A stretch of DNA of 55,541 bases from positions 1,434 to 56,974 of the forward strand of contig JAFEBA010000027.1 of NCBI GenBank assembly GCA_018266105.1. Reading direction: 5' to 3'. Below the pieces are notes generated by a model. That model worked only from the letters and a program-made list of their open reading frames with translations, did not search any database and was not told the origin of the DNA. Origin of the DNA: a bacterium (GTDB lineage Bacteria; Vulcanimicrobiota; Xenobia; Xenobiales; JADMJV01). A program made the translations under genes and the position numbers. Below, piece after piece: positions 19,332 through 28,784 of this stretch; positions within the stretch are counted from its first letter, which is position 1; each line of letters starts with the position of its first letter.

Positions 19332-22300
19332 TCTGGGTTCCCCGACTCCCGTCGATGCGCAATTTGCCTCCGGCCAACTGAGCTCGCCAGGCCATTGTTT
19401 TCAGACCTAGCCCCCGCGTAGGCCCTTCCTGGAACCCAGGCCCGTCGTCAGCGATGGTCATATACCAGAATCGCCCTCGCTGTCCTTGGGAAATGACCGG
19501 CTGAGCGCCCGGAGCATGCTTTCGAATGTTGTTCATGGCCTCCCGCAAAACGCCCAAAGCGGCCCGGCGCTGCTCTGGATCCAAGCCACTCAAGTCGAGG
19601 GGGACCGTTGGTTCGGAGGTCTCCAGACTGATGCCGGAGCGCTGACAGAGAGTGGAAAGCCGACTCCAGATGGTCTGGACTTGCTGGCGCTCCTGCTCGC
19701 CTATAGCGGCCAGCGGAAGCCCTTCCGCCGGCCACTGGATGGCCAGGCCGGAGCGAAGCTCGTCGGCTGGACGGGAGGAATCATATCTTGAGTTCGGCTC
19801 CGTGGCCCTGCCCTGAGGGTCGACCCAAGCCAGGCCCACCTGGGAAGACTCTACAAAAAGGCGCAGCCGTTCTGATTCTCTTTGCAACTGCTCCCGCAAC
19901 TGTATCTGCTGACCCCGCCTCCGCAGGCTATCTTGCAGGCACCGGTAGAGGGACGAGGTCGGCTCCAGCTCGCAGCTCTGTCCCTGCAAAGCCAGACGAG
20001 CCTGCTGAACCAAGTGACGCAGCCGATCAGGGCCACCGACCGTGCTATGAGCCCCGATGCGCTGAGCCAGCTCAATGCCCCCGCGTTCCCAATTCTGCGC
20101 CTCAGCCCAGTCTAGTTGACGGGCAACGGGAGCAACCTCGCGGTAGGTCTGGTGCAATTCGCACAGGTTCTCCAGGCGCTGGCATTCCCGCAAGGCCGTC
20201 CGCAGCTCCTGGTGCGCCTGTTCAGGTTGACCCAGCGCCAGCAAATTCAAGCCGATCTCGCGCAGACCGCGAAGCCAGAAGAGTGGGACGCTGCGACTCT
20301 TACGACGGGAGCGCAACGCAAACTCCAGACCCCGCTGGAACTGCTCACGACGTCTGGGGCTCAGGCGAGACCAGTTGGTAGCCTGGATGCGCAGGGCGGT
20401 GGCCAGCCATGGCAGGCCCACCATCTGATCGGCAAATCCACGCATTCCAAGAGAAAGAACCTCGATCGCCTGTTGAGGATCGCTCTCCCACAGCAGCAGG
20501 GCCATTCCCTGGTGAAGATAGACGATTGCGCGCGCGCCCTCGGGGATTGCTCTCAGACGGGCCAGCATGGCCGGAGTGGGCCTGCCGTCAGCCAGGGCCA
20601 GACCTCCTAAGGAAATGGCCAGCAGGCTGTGGTCTCCTTCCCGCACGGCCTGCTGCCAAAGCTCCAGCGAGCGCTGCCTGATCCACGGGAAACGACCCAA
20701 CCAGAGTGCATACCACTGAATCCAGAGCAAGATAGAGCTATATTCGAAAGGTTCTGCCGCCAACCGAAAAGTCGGCTCACACTCGAGCATCGTCTCCAGC
20801 GAGTGGGCGACCCCACGAACCGGGAAGGTGGCCATCCTGCCCCGCATGTAAGCCTTCAAAATGGGGTCGCGCACTCCGGTGACCTTGGCTTCGAGCAAGC
20901 CGCGCAGACCCGGCAGGCGAACAAGCATCAGTTCGAGGGCAAGATTGACAGTCGCCAGAGCCAGCCAGGATCTCTCACTTCGGGCCCGCAGCGCGGCCAG
21001 AGCCACCAGAACTGAGGTACTAAGAGCGCCTGGGAGGTGCCCCATCTCAATCTGAATCAAAAAACCCTGGTCCAAAGCTCTTGTAATCGCCGCTCCCGAA
21101 CGGGGGTCCCCGGTCAGCTCCCAAAACACACGCGGATTGCGAATCTCCCGTAAGACCTTCAGCAGATACTGCAGACCTCGCTCGTAGTCACCTGAAGCCA
21201 GCAGCAGTTGAACCTGACGCTGCAGCAACTGAATCCTGAGATTCTTGTCCGTTCCGTGCAGGGTGCCCCGTTCGGCCTGAGCGAAGGCAGATTCAAACTC
21301 GCCCAAAGCCATCAAGCAATCACAAAGGTCCAGGCGGAGCTGCGCACACTCGCGTACTTGCAGAGCGCATTCCAGCAAGCGCCGGGCCTGGGTGAACTCT
21401 TTCCCGTTTAAGGCCGTGCGCGCCCCAACCAGCAACCAGGGTAGGGCCTGCTCTCGCTCCCCCCCGCTCCACAAATGCAGCCCACGGGCGCCTTCCGGGC
21501 AATCCCTCCACTGTTCGGCGATTTCTCGATGCCATTGACGTTCCTGACCGGGTTCCAGTTCGCGCAGAAGTCGCTCCCGCAACTGGTCGTGGGCAAAATG
21601 GGCCCAGTCACCTTCCAGCCAGATCCAGCGCTGCTCAACGGCCAGGCTCAAAGTGGCCTCATCCAACAATTTGCGAGGAAAGGAGCGACCGATCAATGCC
21701 ATCTTTCGGAGGGCCGGGACTTGTTCCAGGGGGGCGGCTTGGAACCGCTCTCCGCGCAGCGCTCGGGCCAGGTCCTGCAGGTAGAATGGGCTGCCCTGGA
21801 CCCAGCCGCTCATCTCCTGAAGACGTTGCTGATGCTCGGCGCCTGGGCAAAGCTCATTCAGCAGCCTCTCCTGTTCCGACAACGTCAAAGGCGGAAGATC
21901 CAGCTGCAAATCCAGACGCAGATCGGAAGGCAGAGGGCGTCCAGGTCGCTGACTCAGGCAAACCAGCACGTCTCCGTGGCTCTCCTGCGACCACGACACC
22001 AAGAGCCGAAGCAGTTGTTCATCCGCCCACTGCACATCATCGAGCACCAACAGAATGGGCGAGCCAGGGTGCCCAAGAGACTGCCCTAATCTTCGCAAAG
22101 ATTGGGAACTTTCGATCGAAACGCGCCCGGCCAACAGCTCCAAGGAAAGTTGCAGCGAAGAACTGGGACGCAAGTTTTCCAGGCCAGGGAACATCTGCTT
22201 AAGCCAGCTCCAGGCCTCTTCTGGCAAATCCGTCTTCAGGTCCGACCGGAGCATCTGGCTCAGCGCAGAGCGAAGCGGCTCATAGGCAGCCGGGGCCAGT

Positions 22301-23217
22301 TCAGGCGCGGCCCTCCCCCAGAGAGTTCGCGCTCCCCACCGCCTGGAAAGCTCCTGCAGCAGACGACTTTTGCCCATGCCGGAAGGGCCTGTTAGCAGCA
22401 TCCAGCCGTTGTGGCCGCGACGAACCTGCTCCCACAACTGGTCGGCCTGCTCGATCTCGGCCTGGCGCCCGACAAACGGAGTAAACAGGATAGAATTCGA
22501 ATTGACCTGCGCCATCTGCCATTGCTCGCGCATTTCCAAAGCGTCACGGTAACGACGGTTCGGTTCCAAGTGCAGACCCCCCGATAGCCAGCGCGCCACC
22601 GCCGGCGGAAGCGAATCCAAATCATGCTGGGCCCGCATGTGGGCGTCCAGCACTTCCGCAGCCGAGTCACCAAAGACCAGCCGTCGGCCGGTCCATAGCT
22701 CAAACAACAGGCAACAGAGCGAATAGACGTCGCTGGAAGGTTCTGGGGAACGAGCCAACAGGCCCAGGCGTTCCGGCGCGGCATAAGCCAGATGGGCCAC
22801 GGAGCCCTGCAGATAGGTTTGCTGGTGTCCAAAATCGATCAAAACCGGCTGGTCCCGGTCCGTAATGAGCACATTGGCGGGACACAAATCGCCGTGAAGC
22901 TGATGACGCCGGTGCACCTGGCCCAAGAGTTCGCAAAGCCTGAGGGCGATGATTTCCGCCTGCGGATGCGGTCCACGAAGGGGTTGCCCATCAACCCAAT
23001 CCAGCAGCAATTCGAACCCCTCTGAATTCTTGGTCAGCTGGCGGAACCCCGCGATGCCGAAGGGCTTCTCTGGAGAGAACGTCAGGTCGGAGAGCAAACG
23101 AAACTGCTCGGCACAGGCCACCAATTGCTGCCACGGCCCCTGCGGGCCGCAACACTTACGTACGACCTGCCCATCGGTCCAGATCTCCAGACCTCGTCGA
23201 GCCGAAATTAATTTCAT
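19309..23217 (-). CDS. Kinase-like protein B: Ser/Thr kinase - AAA ATPase - helical repeats - histidine kinase ATPase
   Basis: This 1302-residue cytosolic giant has four parts. First is a Ser/Thr-kinase-like domain (1-235) with HGDLCPANVLI and DFGH, but no clear glycine loop. Second is an AAA/STAND ATPase (~245-500) with FVGRQAEIE, Walker A GPSGMGKS and Walker B LLVLDDVQWAD. Third are TPR-like helices (~570-1030). Last is a histidine-kinase ATP-binding lobe with N box REAMNNIRKHAPG (N1229/N1230), DDGPGF (D1257/D1258) and GLGLKTM. The segment before this lobe (GEQERQQVQTIWSRLSTLC) lacks a phosphoacceptor His. This is the trifunctional Ser/Thr kinase/ATPase/histidine kinase layout known from cyanobacteria. 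It is co-directional with C, 68 bp downstream of it. Confidence 0.88.
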   Translation of the reverse strand: MKLISARRGLEIWTDGQVVRKCCGPQGPWQQLVACAEQFRLLSDLTFSPEKPFGIAGFRQLTKNSEGFELLLDWVDGQPLRGPHPQAEIIALRLCELLGQVHRRHQLHGDLCPANVLITDRDQPVLIDFGHQQTYLQGSVAHLAYAAPERLGLLARSPEPSSDVYSLCCLLFELWTGRRLVFGDSAAEVLDAHMRAQHDLDSLPPAVARWLSGGLHLEPNRRYRDALEMREQWQMAQVNSNSILFTPFVGRQAEIEQADQLWEQVRRGHNGWMLLTGPSGMGKSRLLQELSRRWGARTLWGRAAPELAPAAYEPLRSALSQMLRSDLKTDLPEEAWSWLKQMFPGLENLRPSSSLQLSLELLAGRVSIESSQSLRRLGQSLGHPGSPILLVLDDVQWADEQLLRLLVSWSQESHGDVLVCLSQRPGRPLPSDLRLDLQLDLPPLTLSEQERLLNELCPGAEHQQRLQEMSGWVQGSPFYLQDLARALRGERFQAAPLEQVPALRKMALIGRSFPRKLLDEATLSLAVEQRWIWLEGDWAHFAHDQLRERLLRELEPGQERQWHREIAEQWRDCPEGARGLHLWSGGEREQALPWLLVGARTALNGKEFTQARRLLECALQVRECAQLRLDLCDCLMALGEFESAFAQAERGTLHGTDKNLRIQLLQRQVQLLLASGDYERGLQYLLKVLREIRNPRVFWELTGDPRSGAAITRALDQGFLIQIEMGHLPGALSTSVLVALAALRARSERSWLALATVNLALELMLVRLPGLRGLLEAKVTGVRDPILKAYMRGRMATFPVRGVAHSLETMLECEPTFRLAAEPFEYSSILLWIQWYALWLGRFPWIRQRSLELWQQAVREGDHSLLAISLGGLALADGRPTPAMLARLRAIPEGARAIVYLHQGMALLLWESDPQQAIEVLSLGMRGFADQMVGLPWLATALRIQATNWSRLSPRRREQFQRGLEFALRSRRKSRSVPLFWLRGLREIGLNLLALGQPEQAHQELRTALRECQRLENLCELHQTYREVAPVARQLDWAEAQNWERGGIELAQRIGAHSTVGGPDRLRHLVQQARLALQGQSCELEPTSSLYRCLQDSLRRRGQQIQLREQLQRESERLRLFVESSQVGLAWVDPQGRATEPNSRYDSSRPADELRSGLAIQWPAEGLPLAAIGEQERQQVQTIWSRLSTLCQRSGISLETSEPTVPLDLSGLDPEQRRAALGVLREAMNNIRKHAPGAQPVISQGQRGRFWYMTIADDGPGFQEGPTRGLGLKTMAWRAQLAGGKLRIDGSRGTQITLELPN

Positions 23218-23225
23218 CTCGGCGG

Positions 23226-23242
23226 GGATTCAGCCCGAATCC
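23226..23242 (-). promoter_or_regulatory. Small hairpin just upstream of gene B start
   Basis: Read on the minus strand, GGATTC-GGGCT-GAATCC forms a perfect 6-bp stem with a 5-base loop in the 68-bp gap between C and B. It ends 8 bases before the ATG of B, and the only ribosome-site-like bases (GAG) follow directly. It could adjust translation of B relative to C or be a protein site. No T-run follows, so it is not a terminator. Confidence 0.3.
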
Positions 23243-23285
23243 GTCCCCCCCTGCATTTTCCAGACAACAATCCGATTCAAAGAAT

Positions 23286-24863
23286 CTAATCCTCAGTCGG
23301 GAATCGAATCTTTAATCTGCCGGGGCGACGGCGACAGTCCCCGCCAATCAAGCGAATCCTGTGTTTGAGCAACCTGCAGATTTCCAGTGGCAGCGGCCGA
23401 GCCGGCTCCCAGTCCACCAACACCCGCGACGCCCTCACCTTGCAACGCAGGGATCCCAAGGGAGGTGAAGAGGAGGCCCACTCGATGAGATCTGCCAGAG
23501 CGCGCACCAGGACAACCTGAGGCAGGCCTTGAGGCACGTCTTTGAAGCGCAACTGAAAGCTTGGGAAGTAACGCATTCGCAGATGCTCTAACCACTCCCA
23601 GGGACTGCGGGACTGGTAACTTGGAGAACTCAAGAAGTCCAACTCGCGCCTGACCTCTTCCAGAATCGGACGAGCCTCAGGTTCCACCAGACTCAGAGTG
23701 GCAGCGATTTGCGCCGGCCCGTCATGAAGGTCGCTGGCCAGCAACTGGCGGGCTTCATCGATATGGTCGAACCAAAGCTGCAATTCATTCTCGGTCACAT
23801 CCACCAGAGCGCTGTAAGAGCCCGGATGTTCCGGCACCCGCCAACGGGTAAACTGGAACCAGCGTGGACCACCAGATATTTCCAGACGGACCATATTCGA
23901 ACGCCATTGCTCTGGAGCAGCCAGCCGCTTCAATTCAAGACCCTTGAACACCCGGGGAAAAAGACTTCCGAAGAGAGGGTTCCAGGCAACAACTCGCTCA
24001 TCCTCGTCCCACTCAGCCAGAGCCAAAGGTCCCGCCTGTTGGAAAATTTGCTGCCACCTTTGCCGAAGCTGCTCCGCCCGCTCCAACTCCAAATACGCCT
24101 GGCGCGTGCCTTCCAGATTACGGACCAGTGCCGAGACAATCTGAGCCAGGAATCGGACCGCGTGAATCTGCTCCAGGCTGAGCCAGGTCTGACCTTCGGC
24201 CTGCCAACCGAAGAGCACCCCCGAGTCCCCCACCGGAAGAGCGAGCAGACAGCGAATTTCCGAAAGAAGCAGGCTACGGCTGGCTCGGACCTGGTCCGGT
24301 CCCCCCCAGACCAGATCCTGACTTTTCCAGCATTCCTCCGCCAGTGTCAGAGAGAACCGAGGGTAGGCGCCAAGTGGCTCCCAGTCCTCGACCTGCCAGA
24401 TGCCGGATCTCTCTAACCACAGCACGCCGCGTAGCGGCGCCAGCTTCAAGACGGTGACCAGGGTGGCCCGTCGCAAGGCCTCCACACTCTGAGCCTGAGT
24501 CAACATCGGCAAGGCATCAAACAGTGGCCGCAGCCGGCTCTGATTGAACGCGGGGTCAGGATACCCCTTGAGAAAATCTCGTGTGCGCTCGATTTCGTCC
24601 CACTGCTCCAACCTGGCGGCTGACTCGAGGGAACGCCGCAACCACGGTAGCGGATCGCCGCCCAAAAAACCCTCCAGGCGGGCTCTTTCGCGGAAGTAGG
24701 TGGACTGATGGTCGGGGTGGGCGGCAAGGTCCAACTCTAACAGTCGGGCCTGCTCGCGCGACGCCCTAAACTGGCTACGAACCCAATGCTCCCGTTCCAG
24801 AGGAGCCTGGTCCATCTCCTCTTGCATGGCTGCCCATTGCTCCAGGCGAGTCTGCCAATCCAT
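23286..24863 (-). CDS. Kinase-like protein C: GAF/PAS sensor with LHDG phosphoacceptor, no ATP lobe
   Basis: This 525-residue soluble protein is organised like A. An N-terminal helical region (1-115) is followed by a GAF domain (~122-250, with LLLSEIRCLLALPV), a PAS-like domain (~265-360, ending YSALVDVTENELQ) and a HisKA_3-type helix LLASDLHDGPAQ with phosphoacceptor H380. The C-terminal ~145 residues sit where the ATP lobe belongs (RALADLIEWAS at the N-box position) but lack the Asn, DxGxG and GxGL. It ends with a basic stretch GGDCRRRPGRLKIRF. It is upstream of B on the same strand and shares a 90-bp divergent start region with D. I see no clear -10/-35 pair in that region. Confidence 0.78.
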   Translation of the reverse strand: MDWQTRLEQWAAMQEEMDQAPLEREHWVRSQFRASREQARLLELDLAAHPDHQSTYFRERARLEGFLGGDPLPWLRRSLESAARLEQWDEIERTRDFLKGYPDPAFNQSRLRPLFDALPMLTQAQSVEALRRATLVTVLKLAPLRGVLWLERSGIWQVEDWEPLGAYPRFSLTLAEECWKSQDLVWGGPDQVRASRSLLLSEIRCLLALPVGDSGVLFGWQAEGQTWLSLEQIHAVRFLAQIVSALVRNLEGTRQAYLELERAEQLRQRWQQIFQQAGPLALAEWDEDERVVAWNPLFGSLFPRVFKGLELKRLAAPEQWRSNMVRLEISGGPRWFQFTRWRVPEHPGSYSALVDVTENELQLWFDHIDEARQLLASDLHDGPAQIAATLSLVEPEARPILEEVRRELDFLSSPSYQSRSPWEWLEHLRMRYFPSFQLRFKDVPQGLPQVVLVRALADLIEWASSSPPLGSLRCKVRASRVLVDWEPARPLPLEICRLLKHRIRLIGGDCRRRPGRLKIRFPTED

Positions 24864-24953
24864 CGCGCAGACGTTCCAAAGTGCATCGGCCCGGACCTGC
24901 CCTAAAGCAGTTTAGAAAGGCTCATTCTCAAACCCGGCGAACCATCCGGCCCA

Positions 24954-27900
24954 ATGTCCGGGCAACAACAACTCATCTATCAGGAGGGCAGGTGGCTCTG
25001 GCGTAAGCAGGGCGATCCAGACCGGATCCAGCGAGAAATTCAGGCGCTCCAGGCGCTCAGCAGACTGGCCTGGACTCCCGGCCAGCCGTGGGGGCTGCCA
25101 GTTCTCAGCCAGGCCGGAAATGATCACTTCCTGCGCGCTTACATCCCAGGCCAAAGTCTCTCCGCTCTGCTTTCCCAACAGCGATGGACTCCCAGATTTC
25201 TGGCTCTGTGGCTTGAGCGCTTGGAGCAACTGTTGGAGGCCATTCATCAGCAGGGTTGGTGGCACGGCGATGTATCTCCCCAGAATGTTCTGTTGACTGA
25301 GTGCCAGGCCGTGGTGCTGGTGGACTGGGGAGCCCCAGGCTGGGGAACCCCCCCCTATGCCCGGCCCGGACTCGAAGGTCCAGAGGCAGATTTGTTCGCC
25401 CTGCAGCGCCTGCGTCAGGAGCTGCTACCGGAACCGTGCCCGGTCCCCGACCGGGCGAGCCCGCGGCTCTTCGGCCGCGAAGAGACCGTCCACTGGCTAT
25501 CTCAGAACTGGCACCGAGCCAGCAGCCGCGACGGAACCTGGGTGGGGCTGGCAGGCGCTTCCGGCTCTGGCAAGAGCTGTTTGATGCGCGAACTGCTCTG
25601 GCTGGCACCGCGCGCTGCCTGGGGACAGGGCACAACTCTGACGACGCCGGTAGCCTACAACCTGTTCCAATCCTTGTTGGAGAAACTTGACCTGCCGGAG
25701 TCACTACCGGTAACGGAAGATCCCCGAGACTCAATTTGGCGGCAGATGGCCACTACTTTTCCAAAACTGGCCGCAGTCATCGGAGCCGAGTCTGAACCCG
25801 TGAGCTCGCCACTGGCTCCTATGTTGTTGGCCGAGGGATGGGTGAGACTGCTGCAAGCCCTGGCCGAGGAAGGGCCTCTGTTGCTCATCTTCGACGATGT
25901 GCAATGGATGGACGAATCCAGCGCTGCGCTACTCAGCGTGCTTTCTCGACGCTCGGTAGCCGGATTGATGGTTGTTCTGGCCTGGCGCAGCGAAGAGTTC
26001 ACTCCACCAACGGACATTCAGCTAAATGAGCAGCGTTGGTTAGCGCCTCTCCGACCGGATCAGGTATTGCTGTGGTGCCGACGCGAGGGAATTGAAGAAA
26101 GCAAAGCTTGCGAGGTGGCCGATTGGGCTCAGGGGAGCCCACTGTTGGTGGCGGATTGGCTCAACTCTGGCCAGGAAGTTCAGCTCTCTTCGCGAGCGGG
26201 GCTGGTGCTCCAAGAACGTCTCGCCCAACTCAATGAGGGGACACGCAAGATCCTGCAAGTTGCAGCTCTGTTGGGCAAGCAGTTTTCCTTAGCCACCCTT
26301 CAGGTCTTGCCCCTGAATAACTTGCAGGAGGCTCTGCAAGAGGCGCTACGCAGCCAGTTGATCTTGCCCAACTGGAGTTTCAGCCACGACAGAGTACGCG
26401 AGGCTTTGCTGGCGGATTTTCCCCTGGAACAGCAACAATACTGGCACGGTCTACTGGGGCAGGCCTTCGAGCAGCTCGACCAGGCCCCGCCTTGCGCCTT
26501 TCACTACTCTCACTCTCAGACGCCCCAGCGGGCCCTGCCCTTCGCGCTGCAGGCCGCTCGCACCGAAAGGAGACGGGCTGCCTACAGCTCGGCAACCTAC
26601 TTCTACGAACTGGTCTGCCACCATCAGAAACAGCCTGCACTCCACCACGAGTATGCGCAGATGCTAGAAAGCTATGGTCGGGACGGCCGCTGCTTGGAAA
26701 TTCTAAATGAGGCCCTGAGCCTTCAGTCCGACGGTCAACTGCGTACCTCGCTGATGACGAGCCTCGGGAAAGCCCACTACAACCTGGGAAGCTACAGCGA
26801 GAGCTACAACCTGCTGGGGCAGGCCCTTTCCCGGCGGGAAGGCGTGGAACACGGTAAGATATGGATGGCCCTAATCGAATCGACCTTTCAAGCAAATGCC
26901 TTTGGAAGCTTCATGCGCCTGTTCTTCCGGCACCCGTGGAGTTTCTGGAAAGGAATGTCCAGCAGCAACCTGGCCCGCGCGGACTTCGTCCTGCTCTCCG
27001 AGACCCTCGGTTTGGCGGGACTCACTCGTGGTTGGCGCCTTCAGCTGCTACAGAAGAGACGACAAATGGAAAGCATGGAGGCTTGCAGTGTCCTCAACCG
27101 ATTGCAAGTGAGCTACTTGGCTCGAGACGCTTATACGATCCATCGAAGCTTTCTAGACCACATCCTGACTCGTCAGGAGCTGAAGGCCACCACTCACGAG
27201 CTGGGCATGACCTACATGCAGCTGGTGCTCCACCATAGCTGCAGCGGGCAATTCTCCCGAGTGCTGCGCCTGGGTAAGAACCTGGAAAACCTGGCCGCTT
27301 TGTCAGGCAACCACACCTGGGTGGCCGTCGCCAACCTGGCTCGGGCGGTGGCCACAGGCGGACATTGCCATCTTATGAATACGGAATTGAAGCCTCTGGG
27401 AATGTGGAGGCTGCACGGAAGTCTGGCTCAAGCCCTGTGCTGCTGGGCGTCGGGGCGTCCAGACCAGGCACTCACCCTGCTTGAGTCGATCCAACCCAAC
27501 CCGATGGCCGTGGATCGAGGTCTGCATTCCGCCTGGACATCCACGGCTCACCGGCGTCTGGCCCAAGCCACGCCGCGGCGCTGGGCTCACGCCCGCTCCA
27601 AATTACTGACAATTGTTCAGCATAGAGTCCGTCAGACTCTCAACAATCCGTTCGCGCGCCTTTGGTATGCCCAGGCTCAACGCGAGATGGCACTATCCCT
27701 GGTGGGTCTGGGGCGGGCCGAAGAGGCCCAGTCCTGGTTTGCTCGCGCCGTATTGCAGGCCCACCACGGAAACGCATACCAGGAGGCGCTGGCCTGGCAA
27801 GACTGGGGCCGAGTCGGATTGGAGTTGGGCTGGCCGCGCGCTCAAGAGAAGCTGGAGCGGGGTCAAGAGATGCTGGCCGAACTCGGAGCTTGGTGGGAAC

Positions 27901-28748
27901 TCCCCAATCCCGCGCCGGGACTGCAGCCTCTGCAAGAGGCCACTGAAGAATTTCTCCAGTCCCGCGACCTTCGGTCGCGCAATACCCTGGCCCAGCGACT
28001 TGGCGCGAACTGGATGCAAATGTTGGAAAACGCCCTGGAACGCGAGGCTTCTTCTCAGGCAGAATGGGAGAAGGCCAGGCTCAGAAGTGGGCAGCAGCAC
28101 CGACGCCTGCAGGCCTTCCTTCAGAATGGACCGTTGCAGGCTGAAGTCTACTCAACCGACACCCCGTGCGCAGACGGCATTCGTGTGGAACTGAGCGAGC
28201 AGGAATACGCCTTACTCACCCCCCCCTTAAGGCGCGCCGAGCTGTCAGTGTGCCTGGCTCTGATAAAGGCCGAGCGCAAGGCTATGCGCCGGCGCTTGAA
28301 ACGGCTCCAGAGAATGGCTGCCTCCACTCCCCAATTGGCCCAAGAGCTGGCGGAACTACGTCACTGGCACCTACCTCGTTCTCCCAAGCGGGAGAACCTC
28401 AAACGTGTACTTGGCTCGGCAACAGTGACGGGCCAGCCGGCCTGGAAAGAGCTGACCACCCTGGGTCGCCAGACCTTGCTGGCCATCCTTCGCGAGGCGT
28501 TGCAAAACCGTCGCAAGCACGCTCCCGGCCCCTCTAGCGTTTGCTTCCAAAGGACAGAGACAGAGCTCGTCACTTGCATCACCGGGCAAGCCCCGAATGC
28601 TCAGAGCCCACCGAACTCCGACGGCTTTGGGCTGACTTCAATGCACTTTCGCGCCAGTCTCGCCGGAGGTCGGCTAGAGGTTGACCCCCACTTTGAAGTC
28701 CGCCTCTGGCTCCCTCTCAAGGACAATCTTAATACAGCAACCAGCTAA
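24954..28748 (+). CDS. Kinase-like protein D: compact Ser/Thr kinase - AAA ATPase - helical repeats - ATP lobe
   Basis: This 1264-residue paralogue of B has a shortened Ser/Thr-kinase-like domain (1-165) with HGDVSPQNVLL and VDWGAPGWG; the DFG motif is DWG and the last lobe helices seem missing. The ATPase part (~175-400) has FGREETVHWL, Walker A GASGSGKSC and Walker B LLLIFDDVQWMD. TPR-like helices span ~480-1000. The terminal histidine-kinase-type lobe keeps an N box REALQNRRKHAPG (N1185) and GFGLTSM, but the DxGxG motif is replaced by ITGQAPN. No LHDG lies before it. ATP use by this lobe is therefore doubtful, and D may be regulatory or may complement C. Confidence 0.85.
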   Translation: MSGQQQLIYQEGRWLWRKQGDPDRIQREIQALQALSRLAWTPGQPWGLPVLSQAGNDHFLRAYIPGQSLSALLSQQRWTPRFLALWLERLEQLLEAIHQQGWWHGDVSPQNVLLTECQAVVLVDWGAPGWGTPPYARPGLEGPEADLFALQRLRQELLPEPCPVPDRASPRLFGREETVHWLSQNWHRASSRDGTWVGLAGASGSGKSCLMRELLWLAPRAAWGQGTTLTTPVAYNLFQSLLEKLDLPESLPVTEDPRDSIWRQMATTFPKLAAVIGAESEPVSSPLAPMLLAEGWVRLLQALAEEGPLLLIFDDVQWMDESSAALLSVLSRRSVAGLMVVLAWRSEEFTPPTDIQLNEQRWLAPLRPDQVLLWCRREGIEESKACEVADWAQGSPLLVADWLNSGQEVQLSSRAGLVLQERLAQLNEGTRKILQVAALLGKQFSLATLQVLPLNNLQEALQEALRSQLILPNWSFSHDRVREALLADFPLEQQQYWHGLLGQAFEQLDQAPPCAFHYSHSQTPQRALPFALQAARTERRRAAYSSATYFYELVCHHQKQPALHHEYAQMLESYGRDGRCLEILNEALSLQSDGQLRTSLMTSLGKAHYNLGSYSESYNLLGQALSRREGVEHGKIWMALIESTFQANAFGSFMRLFFRHPWSFWKGMSSSNLARADFVLLSETLGLAGLTRGWRLQLLQKRRQMESMEACSVLNRLQVSYLARDAYTIHRSFLDHILTRQELKATTHELGMTYMQLVLHHSCSGQFSRVLRLGKNLENLAALSGNHTWVAVANLARAVATGGHCHLMNTELKPLGMWRLHGSLAQALCCWASGRPDQALTLLESIQPNPMAVDRGLHSAWTSTAHRRLAQATPRRWAHARSKLLTIVQHRVRQTLNNPFARLWYAQAQREMALSLVGLGRAEEAQSWFARAVLQAHHGNAYQEALAWQDWGRVGLELGWPRAQEKLERGQEMLAELGAWWELPNPAPGLQPLQEATEEFLQSRDLRSRNTLAQRLGANWMQMLENALEREASSQAEWEKARLRSGQQHRRLQAFLQNGPLQAEVYSTDTPCADGIRVELSEQEYALLTPPLRRAELSVCLALIKAERKAMRRRLKRLQRMAASTPQLAQELAELRHWHLPRSPKRENLKRVLGSATVTGQPAWKELTTLGRQTLLAILREALQNRRKHAPGPSSVCFQRTETELVTCITGQAPNAQSPPNSDGFGLTSMHFRASLAGGRLEVDPHFEVRLWLPLKDNLNTATS

Positions 28749-28784
28749 TTCCCGGGTCAACGAATTCTGCCAATCTTTTGCCAA

